From positions 1-6,775 of the forward strand of contig JAURMS010000235.1 of assembly GCA_030830595.1 (NCBI GenBank): a stretch of 6,775 nucleotides of DNA. Direction: 5' to 3'. Below, piece by piece: positions 6,327 to 6,775 of the stretch. The notes under the pieces were generated by a model. It was given only the letters and a program-made list of their open reading frames with translations, had not been told where the DNA came from and made no database searches. This DNA comes from Gammaproteobacteria bacterium (lineage in GTDB: Bacteria; Pseudomonadota; Gammaproteobacteria; Steroidobacterales; Steroidobacteraceae). The translations under genes were made by a program, and so were the position numbers. The first letter of the stretch is position 1; every line of letters starts with the position of its first letter.

Positions 6327-6775
6327 ATGTACACACTCCATTACGCGCCCGGCGCCGCGAGTTTCGCCCCTCACTGGTTGCTCATCGAGCTGGGCGTGGA
6401 GCACCAGCTGGTGCGGGTCGACCTTGCCGCCGGTGAGCACAAGCAACCCGCCTACCTGAAGCTCAACCCGAACGGGCTGGTGCCTACGCTCGTGGTGGAC
6501 GATCAACCGATGTGGGAGAGCGCAGCCATTCTGCTCTGCGTCGCCGCGCGACATCGCGAGCGTGGGCTGGCGCCCGAGGTGGGTACGCTCGAGCACATGA
6601 CCTACCTGCAATGGATGGTGCATCTGACCAACACCCTCCAGCCGGCGTTCATCGGCTGGTTTTATCCAGAACGCATGGCGGGCGAGGGGGGCGACCCGGA
6701 AGCTGCCAAGGCTGCTGCCCGCGAGCGAATTGAGGCGGGCTGGGGGCGTATCGATGCCGCCCTCGCGACGGGTGA
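6327..6775 (+). CDS. Glutathione S-transferase-like protein (3' end outside window)
   Basis: The first 149 residues are visible and the frame runs off the window edge. The N-terminal half is a thioredoxin-fold GST domain: YAPGAASFAPHWLL (6-19) aligns with the PGxCSLxPH active-site loop of beta-class GSTs, NPNGLVPTLVV (47-57) carries the cis-proline Pro53, and ES (Glu64-Ser65) is the glutathione gamma-glutamyl contact. The catalytic cysteine of beta-class enzymes is Ala11 here, while the next residue, Ser12, is kept. Activity may therefore rely on Ser12 as in theta/zeta types, or the protein may bind rather than conjugate glutathione. The start ATG is supported by CGGAGA at 6315-6320, six bases upstream. 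A 23-bp gap and no terminator after mnmG suggest co-transcription. A helical all-alpha domain begins around residue 88. The specific substrate is unknown. Confidence 0.85.
   Translation, partial: MYTLHYAPGAASFAPHWLLIELGVEHQLVRVDLAAGEHKQPAYLKLNPNGLVPTLVVDDQPMWESAAILLCVAARHRERGLAPEVGTLEHMTYLQWMVHLTNTLQPAFIGWFYPERMAGEGGDPEAAKAAARERIEAGWGRIDAALATG

Noticed and set aside
6662..6670. TTATCCAGA, one mismatch from a DnaA box, considered because mnmG often lies near oriC
   Set aside because: It is a single site inside the GST coding region, with no cluster of boxes and no AT-rich unwinding region, so no origin is supported.

Overview
This is a GC-rich, gene-dense stretch of bacterial chromosome, roughly two-thirds G+C by eye. 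It most resembles a gammaproteobacterium: the MnmG is exactly 629 residues, like the E. coli protein, and its conserved motifs run at a constant offset of three from E. coli numbering. The secreted S33 peptidase and NatAB-type genes are of a kind I associate with Xanthomonadales or Wenzhouxiangella-like lineages, but this placement is inference. I see no mobile element, CRISPR array, rRNA or tRNA, and no clear sign of horizontal transfer.

Region 1 (1-1022, + strand): the 3' part of a polytopic membrane protein of the DUF2157/DUF4401 type, then a gene for a small membrane-anchored protein of the GDYXXLXY family. The two overlap by 4 bp (ATGA), so they form an operon that begins left of the window. 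Their function is unknown.

Region 2 (973-4336, - strand): a tight three-gene operon, read right to left. It encodes an exported S33-type alpha/beta hydrolase with a complete Ser-Asp-His triad and ten mature-region cysteines, then a NatA-like ABC ATPase, then a NatB-like ABC-2 permease. Both junctions are 4-bp ATGA overlaps, so the hydrolase is probably translationally coupled to the transporter. The permease gene converges with the region 1 operon, and the two coding regions overlap by 50 bp.

Region 3 (4337-4413): a 77-bp divergent intergenic region, the only non-coding stretch of any size. It carries a possible promoter for mnmG (a good -10, TAAAAT, very close to the start codon). It also contains a 21-codon ORF with a strong Shine-Dalgarno sequence whose stop overlaps the mnmG GTG start (GTGA). 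mnmG has no usable Shine-Dalgarno of its own, so its translation is either leaderless-like or coupled to this mini-ORF.

Region 4 (4414-6775, + strand): mnmG (gidA), complete, encoding the FAD-dependent subunit of the MnmE-MnmG tRNA wobble-uridine modification enzyme. After a 23-bp gap comes the start of a glutathione S-transferase-like gene, cut by the window edge. The frequent partner rsmG (gidB) is not immediately downstream.

Most of the window is ordinary. The parts most worth a second look are the mnmG start region and the hydrolase-NatAB operon.
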